Shown: positions 10,397 through 20,485 of the stretch, piece after piece
Layout of the letters: each line of letters begins with the position of its first letter
How positions within the stretch are numbered: the first letter of the stretch is position 1
Notes under the pieces: generated by a model
Told to the model about the DNA's origin: nothing
The model's database searches: none
The model's input: only the letters and a program-made list of their open reading frames with translations
Program-made: the position numbers and the translations under genes
Assembly: GCF_950295315.1 (NCBI RefSeq)
Contig: NC_080162.1
Location: forward strand, 74,717,843-74,781,842
Origin: Erinaceus europaeus
Taxonomy: Eukaryota; Chordata; Mammalia; Eulipotyphla; Erinaceidae
Direction: 5' to 3'
DNA: 64,000 nt

Positions 10397-10439
10397 AAAA
10401 AGTGAACACTCCTTACTCCAACCCCCTCAGGAAGCAAAA

Positions 10440-11065
10440 GAAACCATCTATCTCTTCCTGTATTCTTCCCAATGAAAGCAACTCAATAATTACAGTTATA
10501 GTATCTACCATGTGCTTAATATCTATCCTACATAGCGCAGATTGGTTTACAAATAGGAACTCATTCACCTCCCCACGGCATGGTGGAGAGGGCCTTTTTT
10601 TTTTTTTTGCCTCCAGGGTTATCATTGGGGTTCAGTATCTGCTCTACAAATCCACTGCTCCTAGAGGCCATTTTCCCCATTTTTGTTGCCCTTGCTGCCC
10701 TTGTTGTTGTTATTGCTGCTGTTGTTGAATAGGACAGACAGAATCAAGAGAAGAGGGGAAGACAGAGAAGGGGAGAGAATGTTAGACACCTGCAGACTTG
10801 CTTCACTGCCCGTAAAGTGACCCCCCTGCAGGGCAGCCGGGGCTTGAACAGAGATCCTTACACCCATCACTGCACTTCATGCCGTGTGTGCTTAACCTGG
10901 TGTGCTCCTGCCTGGCCCCCAAAAGGACCTATTTCATGCAGGTAAGGAAACTGAGGCTCAGAGAGATCAAAGGATGTATTTAAAATCACACAACACAAGA
11001 GTGTAGAGCTGGGATTTGGATCCAGGCAGATTTTAAAATCAGTGTTCCACTTAACACTGGCCACA
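10440..11065 (-). repeat. MIR split by a long SINE-A
   Basis: Left half 10440-10586 (ctaccatgtgcttaatatct) and right half 10921-11065 (ggtaaggaaactgaggctca, gggatttggatccaggcaga). Confidence 0.8.
10588..10920 (-). mobile_element. SINE-A, long form
   Basis: Carries the 3' module in antisense (gcctccagggttatcattgg to gctcctagaggcc) before the TTGTTG-rich middle. Head end is decayed: acctggtgtgctcctgcctg. Confidence 0.88.
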
Positions 11066-11457
11066 GAGAAAATCAGGTAACTAAGGCTCAGGAAGGGATA
11101 TCAGTAGTAATATCAGAGAGGTCGATCAGATTCTGGGACCAGTCACTGGCACTGCACATGCCAGAGTGGTGATCTCCCCCCAAACCCTTCACCTCCACCT
11201 CAGGAAATTAAAAAAGAAAAACAATCTATAAAGATAGGCCAGCAGTCTAGTTCCCACAGCAAATCTAAGGCAGAGCTGAAATCAGAACTCAGAGGTTTCT
11301 GGAGTGAAGCCAGAAGAGGGAATCTGGTAGGAAGACAGAGAGGGTAGAAGGGGTGCCTCTGTGCAGGACCCCCTAAACCTGTGACTGGCCCAGGGGAGGT
11401 GGGGTGGGCCTGGTAGGCTCTTGAACCAGTTTTGTCTCCACTCTGTGCCTCCCCAAG

Positions 11458-11690
11458 TCTTCCCTAAGAAGCCCATCACACTGACGGACGAGTGGAAGGC
11501 CCAGCAGCTCCAGCGCATCTTGGATATGAAGGCCAACCCTGTGCAAGGCCTGTCCTCCCGCTGGGACTATGAGAAGAAGGAGTGGAAGAAGTGACACAAC
11601 ATCCCTGCAGCCCCACCCTGGCCCAGAGCCTGTGGAGGCCACTCCTCTCTCCTTAACCCCATTAAAGTTGGTTCATTCTCTTCTGCCTTC
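11458..11690 (+). CDS. COX4I2: COX4I2 terminal exon: last coding part and 3'UTR
   Basis: The acceptor is ccccaag at 11451-11457. Coding runs 11458-11594 (TGA at 11592-11594), followed by a ~95-nt 3'UTR. The product is the intermembrane-space tail: FPKKPITLTDEWKAQQLQR, then ILDMKANPVQGL, SSRWDYEKKEWKK. The DYEKKEWKK ending is typical of subunit 4. Spliced from the ATG at 1263, the three exons give 417 nt (138 residues plus stop), the same length as the human protein from Met34 on. The 3'UTR is short, as usual for this gene. Confidence 0.95.
11661..11666 (+). promoter_or_regulatory. COX4I2 polyadenylation signal (ATTAAA)
   Basis: ATTAAA lies 67 nt after the stop codon, with a T/G-rich stretch (gttggttcattctcttctg) just downstream. 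Cleavage is expected near 11680-11690. It is the commonest variant of AATAAA. Confidence 0.8.
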
Positions 11691-11876
11691 AATCTCTGCC
11701 TTGGTCTATAGCTGCCACTGAGTCATAAAGTCTGTTACAGCCCCAAATTAGGTAGTGTAGTGAGTGTAGGGAAAGAATAAGCCACTTTCCAAGGGCTCAG
11801 ATAGTCAGGGGAGGGCTTCCTGGAGGAGCTAGAGCTATGGTCCTAAAGAAAAGGGAGGATTAGAAAAAGGCAGGGT

Positions 11877-12036
11877 GGTCTGGGAGGTGACGCAGTGGAT
11901 AAAGTGCTTGACTCTCAAGCATGAGGTCCTAAGTTCAAGCCCTGGCAGCACATGTACCAGAGTGATGTCTGGTTCTTTCTCTCTTCTCCTATATTTCTCA
12001 TCAATAAATAAATAAAATCTTTAAAAAAAAAAAAGC
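11877..12036 (+). mobile_element. SINE-B
   Basis: ggtggtctgggaggtgacgc head, tgtaccagagtgatgtctgg hairpin, AATAAATAAATAAAATC tail then A12. Near-repeat flanks aaaggcagg/aaagcagg. Confidence 0.9.
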
Positions 12037-12097
12037 AGGAAGGAGAAGGGATTCTTGGTTGGGGTGTATTGAGCAAAAGCAAAGCTGCTCCTATATT

Positions 12098-12156
12098 CAG
12101 TCAATATTTATTTATTTATTTACCAGAGCACTGCTCAGCTCTGGCCAATGGTGGTG
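12098..12156 (-). mobile_element. SINE-D, 3' part only
   Basis: tttatttatttaccagagca then ctgctcagctctggccaatg. The head is missing. Confidence 0.7.
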
Positions 12157-12265
12157 CTGTGTTGATTGTCTGCTGTGTGCTGGTACTAATAATCCAGGCT
12201 CTGTGGATGCAGCAGTGAGGAAAACAAAGTCACTGGGTTCACAGAGGAGATATTCCTTTATGTAA
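12157..12265 (+). repeat. Old dispersed repeat, same family as 5110-5305
   Basis: ctgctgtgtgctggtactaa and gatgcagcagtgaggaaaac follow the same order as in the other pieces. Confidence 0.4.
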
Positions 12266-12383
12266 AAAACAAACAAAAACCAGAAAAATGAGTAAATATA
12301 ATATAGAACATATTATATATAGCATGCTACAAAGAAACAAAGCAAACCAGAATCACACGGCATTGTAAACACAGCATTGTAAA

Positions 12384-12476
12384 CTTACTATTCTTTCCTA
12401 TTAGGCCCTTTCTGCCTAAGTTTGCAGAAAGGAGGCAATGCTCAGGATTCTTTCCTATTAAGGAAAGAATAGTAAG
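12384..12476. other. Palindrome interrupted by a copied segment
   Basis: Arms cttactattctttcct (12384-12399) and aggaaagaatagtaag (12461-12476) are exact reverse complements. The insert 12404-12460 holds a near copy of 13196-13238 and a second attctttcctatta. See findings. Confidence 0.85.
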
Positions 12477-12710
12477 GGGGGTGCTAGGTGGTGGTGTACC
12501 CGGTTAAGTGCACACATTACAGTGTGCAGGGACCTGGGTTCAATCCCCTGGTCCCCACCTGTGGGGGGGGGGAAGCTTCACAAGTGATGAAGCAGGGCTG
12601 CAGGTGTTTCTCTGTCTCTTTTGCTCTCTATCTCCCCTTCCCCTCTCAATTTCTCTGTCTCTATCTAATAGTAAATAAATGAAAATATTTTTTGAAAAAG
12701 ATAAATGCTT
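12477..12710 (+). mobile_element. SINE-C with TSD
   Basis: TSD agaatagtaag at 12466-12476 and 12711-12721. G-run expanded in the hairpin region (gtgggggggggg). Confidence 0.9.
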
Positions 12711-12721
12711 AGAATAGTAAG

Positions 12722-13742
12722 CTTATATGAAAGAAATATAAAGATGCAAACAGAATGTTAATGGGTATTCTTTGGAAATTGTCCAAAGAAGGATACATTT
12801 AGAACGGGAGTGTCTCCTCTAAACTGGGGTTCAGACCTCATTGGATGCATAAGAAGTTTGCTGGGTGGCCTTGCCAGAGATGGCCTATGGTCAGCAGGCA
12901 AGCAGAAAGCATCCCTTAGAAGCTCAACAGGGCAGGTGGCCAGGCAGAGTTGGGACCCCTTTGTAGATGTGAAGCCCTAGGAGGGATGCAAGAACATAGT
13001 CTCTAGATCTGGGGCTTCCAGGCTACTAATAGACTCATGTCTGCAGCAGATCACCCACCACCAGCTCTCCTCACAGGATGCTGACCAACCTATATGTGAG
13101 GAGCAAGAGTGCACACTACTACATACACAATTCCCACTGTCCTCTGACACTGTCACCTCTAGCAACATCTGCTGGCAATGTTCCGCATAACTTATGCCCT
13201 TTCTGCCTAAGTTTGCAGAGAGGCAATGCTCAGGATTCATTATGATAGCACAGGTTCTGAATTTGGCAGTAAGAACTGACCCAAGACTGGTAAACAATAT
13301 CTTAGAGAAAGTCTTGGTCAGGTCAGTGGGGAACCTTGGAAAAAAATGTCTATCATGTGGCCCGTGGTGTGGCTCAGCAGGTAAGCAGGTAGAGAGAGGT
13401 CCCTTATTTGTGGACCATGTACAATGACAAGTCATGTGCCCTCCCCAGTGACCATTCCTCTGGTCCATTAATGAATCTTTAAATTCACAGATTAGCAAAG
13501 ACTTGTTTTATGAGTGGAAAAAAAAAAGAAAATAGTCAAAAATAGCCCGTGGGGAGATTATGATGATGATGTACAGCAAACAACCTGCAGATTTGGTGGC
13601 TTACAACATTGAGCAATTGTTTCTGTGAGTTGACTAGAATTATTCTAGGGTTGACTAGGTTTAGTTATGAACTGTATGTTAGTATTTTGGTTTTGATAGA
13701 GCTATTTTGACAACACATATACTCGGGGTGGAGTGGAAGAAG
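12722..13742. other. Non-repeat intergenic stretch
   Basis: I see no named repeat. It holds the donor segment 13196-13238 for the copied insert at 12404. The minus-strand frame at 12977-13498 is open for 173 codons but shows no recognisable domain. Confidence 0.5.
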
Positions 13743-13962
13743 GTTTTTTTAAAAAATATTTTTATTTATTTATTATTGGATAGAGACAGAAATTGAGAGG
13801 GGAGGAGGAGATAGAGATGGAGAGACAGACACCTGCAGCCCTGCTTCACCACTCATGAAGCTTTTCCCCTGCAGGTGGGGACCAGGGGCTTGATTCTAGG
13901 TCCTTGTGCGCTGTAATGTGTGCACTTAACCAGGTGTGCCACCACCTGACACCCCCCCCCCC
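13743..13962 (-). mobile_element. SINE-C
   Basis: tttatttatttattattgga, cctgcttcaccactcatgaa, ccaggtgtgccaccacctga. Ends in C10. Confidence 0.9.
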
Positions 13963-14096
13963 GCCTTTTTTTTTTTTTTTTACCAGAGCACTGCTCAGCT
14001 CTGGCTTATGGTGGTGTGAGGAGTTGAACTTGGGATTTTGAAGCCTCAGACATGAGAGTCTCTTTGCATAACCATTATTCTATCTTACTCACCAAA
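13963..14096 (-). mobile_element. SINE-D
   Basis: T18 then accagagcactgctcagctc, and tctttgcataaccattattc. Abuts the head of the neighbouring SINE-C. Confidence 0.85.
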
Positions 14097-14180
14097 GGAG
14101 GGTGTTCTAATAATAGAGCTGTATTTCCTCACAGATCTGGAGGTCCAAAATTCTCTGACAAAAATAAGTAAGAATTAAAT

Positions 14181-14395
14181 AGGGGCCAGGCAGTAGTGCA
14201 TCCAGTTGAATGCATATGTTACAAAGTGCAAGGACCTATGTTCAAGTCCCCACCTGCAGAGGGAACACTTCACCTGCAGTGAAACAGTACTGTAGGTGTC
14301 TTTCTTTCTCCCTCCCTATTTTCTCCCCTCTTGATTTCTTTCTGTCTCTGTCCAATAAAATAAGTAATAATTTAAAAATTAAATAAATAGATACA
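14181..14395 (+). mobile_element. SINE-C, shortened middle
   Basis: aggggccaggcagtagtgca head. The 'ccctggtcccc' part is missing before cacctgcagagggaacactt. Tail ataaaataagtaataa. Confidence 0.8.
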
Positions 14396-14471
14396 TACAC
14401 TGCTGGGGACTGAACTCAGGACCTCATGATTGAGAGTCCAGCATTTTATCCACTGTACCACCTCCAGACCA
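14396..14471 (-). mobile_element. SINE-B, head half
   Basis: gggactgaactcaggacctc and tgagagtccagcattttatc. The 3' half is absent. Confidence 0.75.
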
Positions 14472-14487
14472 TAATAGTTGGTTTCTT

Positions 14488-14843
14488 TTTATTTTATTTT
14501 ATTTTTCCTCCAGGGTTATTTCTGGGGCTTGGTGCCTGCACCATGAATCCACTGCTCCTGGAGGCTATTTTCCCCCCTTTGTTGCCCTTGTTATTTTATC
14601 GTTGTTGTGGTTATTATTGTTGTTATTGATGTCGTTGTTGGATAGAACAGAGAGAAATGGAGAGAGATGGGGAAGACAGAGAGGGAGAGAGAAAGATAGA
14701 CACATGTAGACTTGCTTCACCACTTGTGAAGTGACCCCTCCCTGCAGTTGGGGTGCTGGGGGCTCGAACCAGAATCTTTAAACTGGTCCATGGGCTTCGC
14801 GCCATGTGCACTTAACCCACTATGCTATCGCCTGACCCCCTAG
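14488..14843 (-). mobile_element. SINE-A, long form, with TSD
   Basis: TSD tagttggtttctt at 14475-14487 and 14844-14856. The 3' module, cctccagggttatttctggg to gctcctggaggc, is complete. Confidence 0.93.
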
Positions 14844-14869
14844 TAGTTGGTTTCTTAAGGACTCACTGC

Positions 14870-15140
14870 CAATATCAGTCTTGTAATTGGCATATTCAGA
14901 CCATTTACATTTAACATAATTATAAAGACAGATCTACTGATCTTGTTTTGTGTTCTCTGCTGTTCATTCCCATTTTCTTTTTTTCTGCCTTCATGTAGAT
15001 CCTTTGGATATTTGTTAGAACTTCATTTTAGTCCATCTATAGTGTTTTGAGTATTGTTCTTTGTATAGCTTATTTTTAGTGGTCATCTATTACACATAAC
15101 TTTGGAACCTTAAGCATAATGATTGTGTTATACCTTCCCC
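14870..15140 (-). mobile_element. Old L1 fragment (probable)
   Basis: gcatattcagaccatttaca, ttagtggtcatctattacac resemble antisense L1M. Too decayed for a subfamily. Confidence 0.45.
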
Positions 15141-15600
15141 CCACCCAACCCCCCACTCAATATGACACATAATTTAAGAGAGTGTATTGGTGTCATCATC
15201 TTACCAATGTGAGTACATTATAGAAGGATTATCTCACTATATGTCACTTCATCCACTTTGATCATTGCCAGGTGAAGATGGAATTTCAGATTCCAACGTG
15301 TTCCCACTGACATTGCAGAGAGATGGGCTGGCAGCAGAGGGCTTGTTACTGGTCATCAGAGAGTAAATCTCACAGCACCCAAAGTTGGTGGGAGGGGTGT
15401 CAGAAGGATGGGAGACAGCTCTCCACTAGACCTTTACAGATATGGATGGGGCCATAGGTTTTTCAGTGTTGTTTGAAGTAGAGCTGCTGTGTTGTTGCTG
15501 CTGTTTATTTGTTGGCAGTTAGTTTCAGTTTTTTTTTTTTTCTTTTTCAGTTCCAAGTTTGATACTTATGAGGTAGAAAGTATAGGGAAGGGAAGGAAAG
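15141..15600. other. Unassigned sequence ending in poly-T
   Basis: No recognisable repeat or gene. A T14 tract near 15527 could mark the tail of an unknown minus-strand retroelement covering this stretch. Confidence 0.3.
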
Positions 15601-15756
15601 GGGAAATGAAATAGCTCATATGGATAGTGTGCTGTTTTGCCATGTGTGCAACCCAGGTTTGAGTCTGGCCCTCATCACATTAAAGGAAGCTTTGGTCTCT
15701 TTCACTCTCAACCCAACCCCTCTCTGCTTCTCTGTCTCAAAAAAAAAAAAAAAGTA
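15601..15756 (+). mobile_element. SINE-E
   Basis: gaaatagctcatatggatag, tgctgttttgccatgtgtgc, acccaggtttgagtctggcc, ending in A15. Confidence 0.85.
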
Positions 15757-16023
15757 GGGAATTTATATCCTGGGCTTTTTGTTTGTTTCAGTTAACAGAG
15801 GGAAAAAAAGAAGAAATACATCAGTTCCATCTTCCTATAAATGGAAGTACAGAAATGGAGTCATTTTTCCTGAGGTGATCCCCAGTCTACACGTTAGTGA
15901 CATTCCTGTGCACCATTCATTATCTCTCTGTCCCCCATAATTCCATAAACAGTGGTTACATTTGGATATTTTGATTTGATTTTTTCAAAGATTTATTTAT
16001 CAATGGGGGGAAGCAAAGCATCA

Positions 16024-16125
16024 TGGGCTGGGGAGATAGTGTAATGATTATGCAAAAGATTTTCATGTTCAATCCTCAGCACCACTATAAGGCAGAATTG
16101 ACTAGTGCTCTGGTTACGAAAGAAA

Positions 16126-16179
<54 letters not shown>

Positions 16180-16192
16180 GAAAAATGGAGAA
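16024..16192 (+). mobile_element. SINE-D with (GAAA)n tail
   Basis: tgggctggggagatagtgta head, tcaatcctcagcaccactat. The tail has expanded into (GAAA)n at about 16119-16180. Confidence 0.88.
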
Positions 16193-16247
16193 AGAAAGAA
16201 TATCATTCTGGCATATGGGATGCTGGGGATGGAACTTAAGACCTCAT

Positions 16248-16460
16248 GCTCCTTTTTAAAAAATTTTAATTGTATTTATTTATTTGATAGAGACAGAGAA
16301 CTTAAGAGCAAGGAGAGAGAGCGAGAGAGACAGAGAGACAGAGAGAGAGAGTGGTATCATTATTTAACAGCTCATGAAGCTTTCACCATGCAGGTGGGGA
16401 CCAGATCCTTGCCCATTGTAACATGTGCAGTCAACCAAGTGTACCACAACTCGGCCCTAG
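16248..16460 (-). mobile_element. SINE-C nested in SINE-B
   Basis: tgtatttatttatttgatag tail, (GA)n-rich middle, tgaagctttcaccatgcagg. Flanked by agacctcatgctcc and gagacctcatcctt. Confidence 0.85.
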
Positions 16461-16473
16461 AGACCTCATCCTT

Positions 16474-16763
16474 CTTTTTTTAATATATATATATATTTTT
16501 TCCCTTTTGTTGCCCTTGTTTTTTATTGTTGTAGTTATTATTGCTGCTGTTGTTGTTATCGTTGTTGGATAGGACAGAGAGAAATGGAGAGAGGAGGGGA
16601 AAACAGAGGGAGGAGAGAAAGATAGACATCTGTAGACCTGCTTTACTGCTTGTGAAGCAACTCCCCTGCAGGTGGGGAGCCAGGGGCTTGAACCAGGATC
16701 CTTCCGCCGGTCCTTGCGCTTCATACCATGTGCGCTTAACTCACTGTGCTACCACCTGACTCC
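16474..16763 (-). mobile_element. SINE-A nested in SINE-B
   Basis: TSD gagacctcatcct at 16461-16473 and 16764-16776. (TA)n at the tail end. Confidence 0.9.
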
Positions 16764-16984
16764 TGAGACCTCATCCTCCTAAGTCAAGTGCTCTACTTGT
16801 TGTGCCACCTCCTAGGACATGGATTTTTTTTTACAAAAATATTTCATGAGTGTGCTGTGTTCTTTTGCCAAAAGGCACATTGTGTGCCACTTTCAGCCTT
16901 CATTGGTTATTGTGGATATTCACTAACTTACTGGGGTACAGATGGTTTTCAAATTATTAAAAGATGCCAACCTCAATTTGAGTT

Positions 16985-17280
16985 TTAAAAATGAAAATTT
17001 AAAATATGGGATACTATTTTTTCATCAACCACACTAACAGAGTTCAAACAGTGTTAACACAGATATTGGCAAACTGCAGGAGACAGACAGTTTCATGTAG
17101 TGCTGGTTTGGGCTGTATTCATCAAAATGACAAGTGTATCCACCCTTGGGCCTAGCAGCTCTACTTCTGTGAATATCCTGCGGACACACACACACACATG
17201 CAAAATGATAGGCACATAAGTTTTATTGTAGTATTGTTTGAGTTAGCAAACCAAGAACTACCAAGACTATTCCTCCCTCA
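16985..17280 (+). mobile_element. L1M 3' region fragment
   Basis: agctctacttctgtgaatat, cctgcggacacacacaca, gcaaaatgataggcacataa match the order of old L1 ORF2 end/3'UTR sequence. Confidence 0.6.
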
Positions 17281-17407
17281 AGCAGTTTCCCAAGTGGAGT
17301 ATACATTTCACAAGTTGTGCTGATGCCCCAGCATGTGCCCTCAGCCTACTCTCAGTGGTCACAGACATATTAGGTGGAGAGTTCTCTGTCCAGACAACAG
17401 ATGCCTA

Positions 17408-17612
17408 TGTCTTCCCCCACCACCACCAGGATTATTGCTGAGGCTCAGTGCTAGCATTATGGATCCACTACTCCCAGCAGTCATTTTTTTTCTTTTTTTT
17501 TTTCCTTCTATTTTATCAGATAGGACAGAGAGAAATTGAGAGCAGAGGGGAAGATAGAAAGGGAGACAGACACCTGCAAACCTGCTTCACCACTTGTGGT
17601 GCTTCCTCCTCT
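17408..17612 (-). mobile_element. SINE-A, long form, head lost
   Basis: aggattattgctgaggctca module, then atcagataggacagagagaa. It stops at ggtgcttcctcctctgcata, before the tRNA-like head. Confidence 0.75.
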
Positions 17613-17859
17613 GCATATGTCTTTTTAATTTTTTAATATTTATTTATTTTCCCTTTTGTTGCCCTTGTTGTTTTTCATTGTCATTGTAGTTATTATTGTT
17701 GTTGCTATTGATGTCGTCATTGTTGGATAGGACAGAGAGAAACAGAGAGAGGAAGGGAAGACAGAGAAGGGGAGGGAAAGAGAGACACCTGCAGACCTGC
17801 TTCACCGCCTGTGAAGCGACTCCCACTGCAGGTGGGGACCTGGACCTCGAACCAGGATC

Positions 17860-17891
<32 letters not shown>

Positions 17892-17978
17892 TGAAGCGAG
17901 CACTCGAACCAGGATCCTTACACCGGTCTTTGTGCTTTGGGCCACGTGCGCTTAACCACTGTGCTATGGCCCGACTCG
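17613..17978 (-). mobile_element. SINE-A with a duplicated B-box segment
   Basis: ctcgaaccaggatcct occurs at 17846-17861 and again at 17903-17918, with 41 nt of foreign-looking sequence between. Flanks atatgtcttttta/catgtcttttttta suggest a TSD. Confidence 0.88.
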
Positions 17979-18106
17979 CATGTCTTTTTTTAAATGAAGT
18001 GCTGGGGGTGCCAGGAAATAAACCCAGAGTCTTGCACATGTACAGTACCACTGAGTGATTTCTAGACCCAAGGTTTTAATTTCTTTTTTTTTAATTTTTT
18101 TAAAAT

Positions 18107-18400
18107 TAATTTCTTAAAATATTTTTTATATTTATTTCCTTTTGTTGCACTTGGGTTTTTTTTTGTTGTAGTAGTTATTGATGTCGTTGTTGTTGGACAG
18201 GACAGAGAGAAATGGAGAGAGAATGGGAAGATAGAGAGGGGGAGAGAAAGATAGACACCTGCAGACCTGCTTTACCACCTGTGAAGCAACTGACTCCCCT
18301 GAAGGTGGAGAGCCGGGGGCTCAAACCGGGATCCTCATGCCAGTCCTTGAGCTTTGCGCCACCTGCACTTCACCCACTGCGCTACTGCCTAACTCCCTTA
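18107..18400 (-). mobile_element. SINE-A
   Basis: tatatttatttccttttgtt tail, gaagcaactgactcccctga, ending cccactgcgctactgcctaa. Confidence 0.88.
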
Positions 18401-18546
18401 AATTTATTTTTTATTTTTATTTATTTATTTTACCAGAGCACTGTTCAGCTCTGGCTTATGGTGGTGTGGGGGATTGAACCTGGGACTTCAAAGCCTCAGG
18501 CATGAGAGTCTGTTTGCATAACCATTATGCTATCTACCCTCCGCCC
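18401..18546 (-). mobile_element. SINE-D
   Basis: tttaccagagcactgttcag, tgtttgcataaccattatgc. The bases taatttcttaaa occur before the SINE-A at 18107 and again after this element. Confidence 0.88.
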
Positions 18547-18735
18547 TAATTTCTTAAAGAGAAACAGAGAGAAGAGAGAGGGAAAGATAGACAGAGGAGA
18601 GACGCCACACCATTCTAGCTCCAGCATCCATAGAACTTCCTTAGTCTGTCTGTGGTACTCCCATAAGGTACAGAGGTTCGAACCCTATGTTTCATGCCTG
18701 CTAATATTTGTGCTTTATCATGTGAGGGAGGGGTA
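18547..18735 (-). mobile_element. SINE-E-like, diverged
   Basis: Purine-rich tail (agagaagagagagggaaag), then ggtacagaggttcgaaccct. The head fits only loosely. Confidence 0.5.
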
Positions 18736-18771
18736 GTGCTAACACATATATGATTTCACTTCTATGGACCT

Positions 18772-19245
18772 TTTCATTTAGATAGAAGAGATGGTGGAGC
18801 AGGCTTGAGGACAGCTTACCCAGTAGAGCATTTGCTTTACCATGTGTGAAGGCCTGGGTTTGAGCCCTGGCACTATAAGGAAAAACCATGGTAGCCAGGT
18901 AGTGAAGTATCTGGTTGAATGCACGTTACAGTGTACAAGGACCCAGGTTTGAGCCCCCGTTCCCCATCTGCAGAGGGAAAGCTTTGCAAGTGGTGAAGCA
19001 GCACTACAGGTATCTCTCTGTCTCTCTCCCTCTCTCTCTCCCCATCCCTCTTGATTTCTGACTGTCTCTATTCAACAAATAAATAAAGATAATTAAAAAA
19101 AAAAAAAAAAGCGATGGAAGGCACCAAAGGAGTTGCATGGATGGTAGAGCTAAGCTGTGGTATCTCTACTACCCTTTCTTTCTTCTTTCTCTCTCTTCTC
19201 CCCTCTCTTGCTAAAGCAATAATAATAAGTAATAAATAAATAAAA
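18772..19245 (+). mobile_element. SINE-E split by a SINE-C
   Basis: Left 18772-18890 (tttgctttaccatgtgtgaa, gtttgagccctggcactata), right 19112-19245 (tagagctaagctgtggtatc, AATAAATAAATAAA tail). Confidence 0.7.
18891..19111 (+). mobile_element. SINE-C inside SINE-E
   Basis: tggtagccaggtagtgaagt head, caggtttgagcccccgttcc, AAATAAATAAAGATAATT then A16. Confidence 0.88.
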
Positions 19246-19447
19246 AGTAGCCTGACAATGGAACACATGGATAAGCTTACACATTACCCTGTGCAAGGAC
19301 CTGAGTCTGAGTCCCTCCTCCCCACCTGCAAGGGGGGAAGCTTCACCAATGGTGAAGTATGTCTTCAGGTGTCTCTTTATCTCTCCTTCTCTATATTACA
19401 CCTCACCTCTCAATTGCTCTCTGTCCTATCAAATAAAAATAGAAAAG
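19246..19447 (+). mobile_element. SINE-C
   Basis: cacattaccctgtgcaagga, gtctgagtccctcctcccca, tcctatcaaataaaaataga. Confidence 0.82.
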
Positions 19448-19772
19448 TGGGGCTGGGTGGTAGTGCAGCAGGTTAAGCACATATGGTGCAAAGTGCAAGG
19501 ACCGCTGTAAGGATCCCGGTTCAAGCCCCTGGCTTCTCACCTGCAGGGGAGTCCCTTCACAGGTGGTGAAGCAAGTCTGCAGTTGTCTATCTTTCTCTCC
19601 CCATCTCTGTCATCCCCTCCTCTCTCAATTTCTGTCTGTCCTATCCAATAACAACAGCAATGACAATAACAACAATAAAGGCAACAAAATGGGGAAAATG
19701 GCCTCCAGGAGCAGTGGATTCATAGTGCAGGCAGAGCCCCAGTGATTAGTCTGGAGGCAGAAAAAAAAGGGA
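19448..19772 (+). mobile_element. SINE-A, long form
   Basis: ggggctgggtggtagtgcag head. The 3' module starts ggcctccaggagcagtggat and ends gtctggaggc, then A8. Confidence 0.9.
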
Positions 19773-19920
19773 AAGAGAAGTAAATAAATACAGAGGGAAA
19801 GACACCACAGCACCAAAGTTTTTCTCTGGTGCCACACAGCATCTCCTATGTGATACGGGGCTTAAATCTGAGTCACATACATGATAAAGTTTGCGTCCTA
19901 TTTCCAGCCTGTCACTCCAT
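19773..19920 (-). mobile_element. SINE-E
   Basis: ccacagcaccaaagtttttc, gggcttaaatctgagtcaca, ending atttccagcctgtcac. Confidence 0.75.
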
Positions 19921-20339
19921 TTGACCAGTTTTTTTTTTTTTTCCATTGCGTTTGGCATAGTATAGGCAGGCAGAAAGTGTCAAATGTACTTAGGAGAAGC
20001 CCTTAGGAAACAAGGGAGGGATTGGTACATAAATTCCTAGGTCTTCTTTTCCCAAAATTTTTGAAGAAATCCCTGGGATGGACCCCCACTGCCGGAAGTG
20101 GTAATTGCACCTACATAGTGTTGGCTCCCTGCCTTGCTTCCCCATTGCCCTGGAATCACCACTCAACTATTTTTCACCTGAGTCTTTATTTTAAGCATTG
20201 CTTTTGGGAAAATTCTATTCTAAAACACAGCGCTTGGGACAGTTGGAGCCTCTGATTAGTCCTCTTAGGAGTCTCCTTAGAGCAGTGGTGATGGTGGTGT
20301 GTGGGGCCTGACAGCCTGATCTGATAAAATTTATGTAGT
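19921..20339. other. Non-repeat intergenic stretch
   Basis: Starts with a poly-T run at 19930. No repeat, RNA gene or coding frame that I recognise. Confidence 0.5.
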
Positions 20340-20485
20340 TCAGCCCAGGAGATAGCATTGTGAATAAAGCACTGAACTCTCAAGTGCAAAGTCCTGAGTG
20401 ATCTCCAGCATCCTATGTACCAAAATGATGCCCTGGTTCCTTCCTCCTCTTTTATTTTTATTTATTTATTTATTTATTTATTTTT
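20340..20485 (+). mobile_element. SINE-B with (ATTT)n end
   Basis: agcccaggagatagcattgt, actctcaagtgcaaagtcct. The tail runs into (TTTA)n at 20453-20482. Confidence 0.75.

Larger units (their letters stand above)
7236..11457 (+). other. COX4I2 last intron
   Basis: GTGAGT at 7236 and AAG acceptor ending at 11457. It contains nested SINEs, a MIR split by a SINE and an hAT-like fossil. Stretches 7546-7800, 9400-9790 and 11066-11457 hold nothing I recognise apart from possible decayed SINE at 11130-11240. Confidence 0.85.
15975..16820 (-). mobile_element. SINE-B host cut by three other SINEs
   Basis: Pieces: 15975-16023 (tail, tttatttatcaatgggggga), 16193-16247 (catcattctggcatatggga), and 16764-16820 (tgctctacttgttgtgccac). 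Together they make one antisense SINE-B. Confidence 0.75.

Noticed and set aside
12977..13498. 173-codon open frame on the minus strand, the longest in the window
   Set aside because: No recognisable domain, no splice or promoter context and composition unlike a conserved protein. It contains the segment copied to 12404, which is not coding there.
16119..16190. Lysine-rich repeated peptide (KERKKERKK)
   Set aside because: (GAAA)n tail of a SINE-D.
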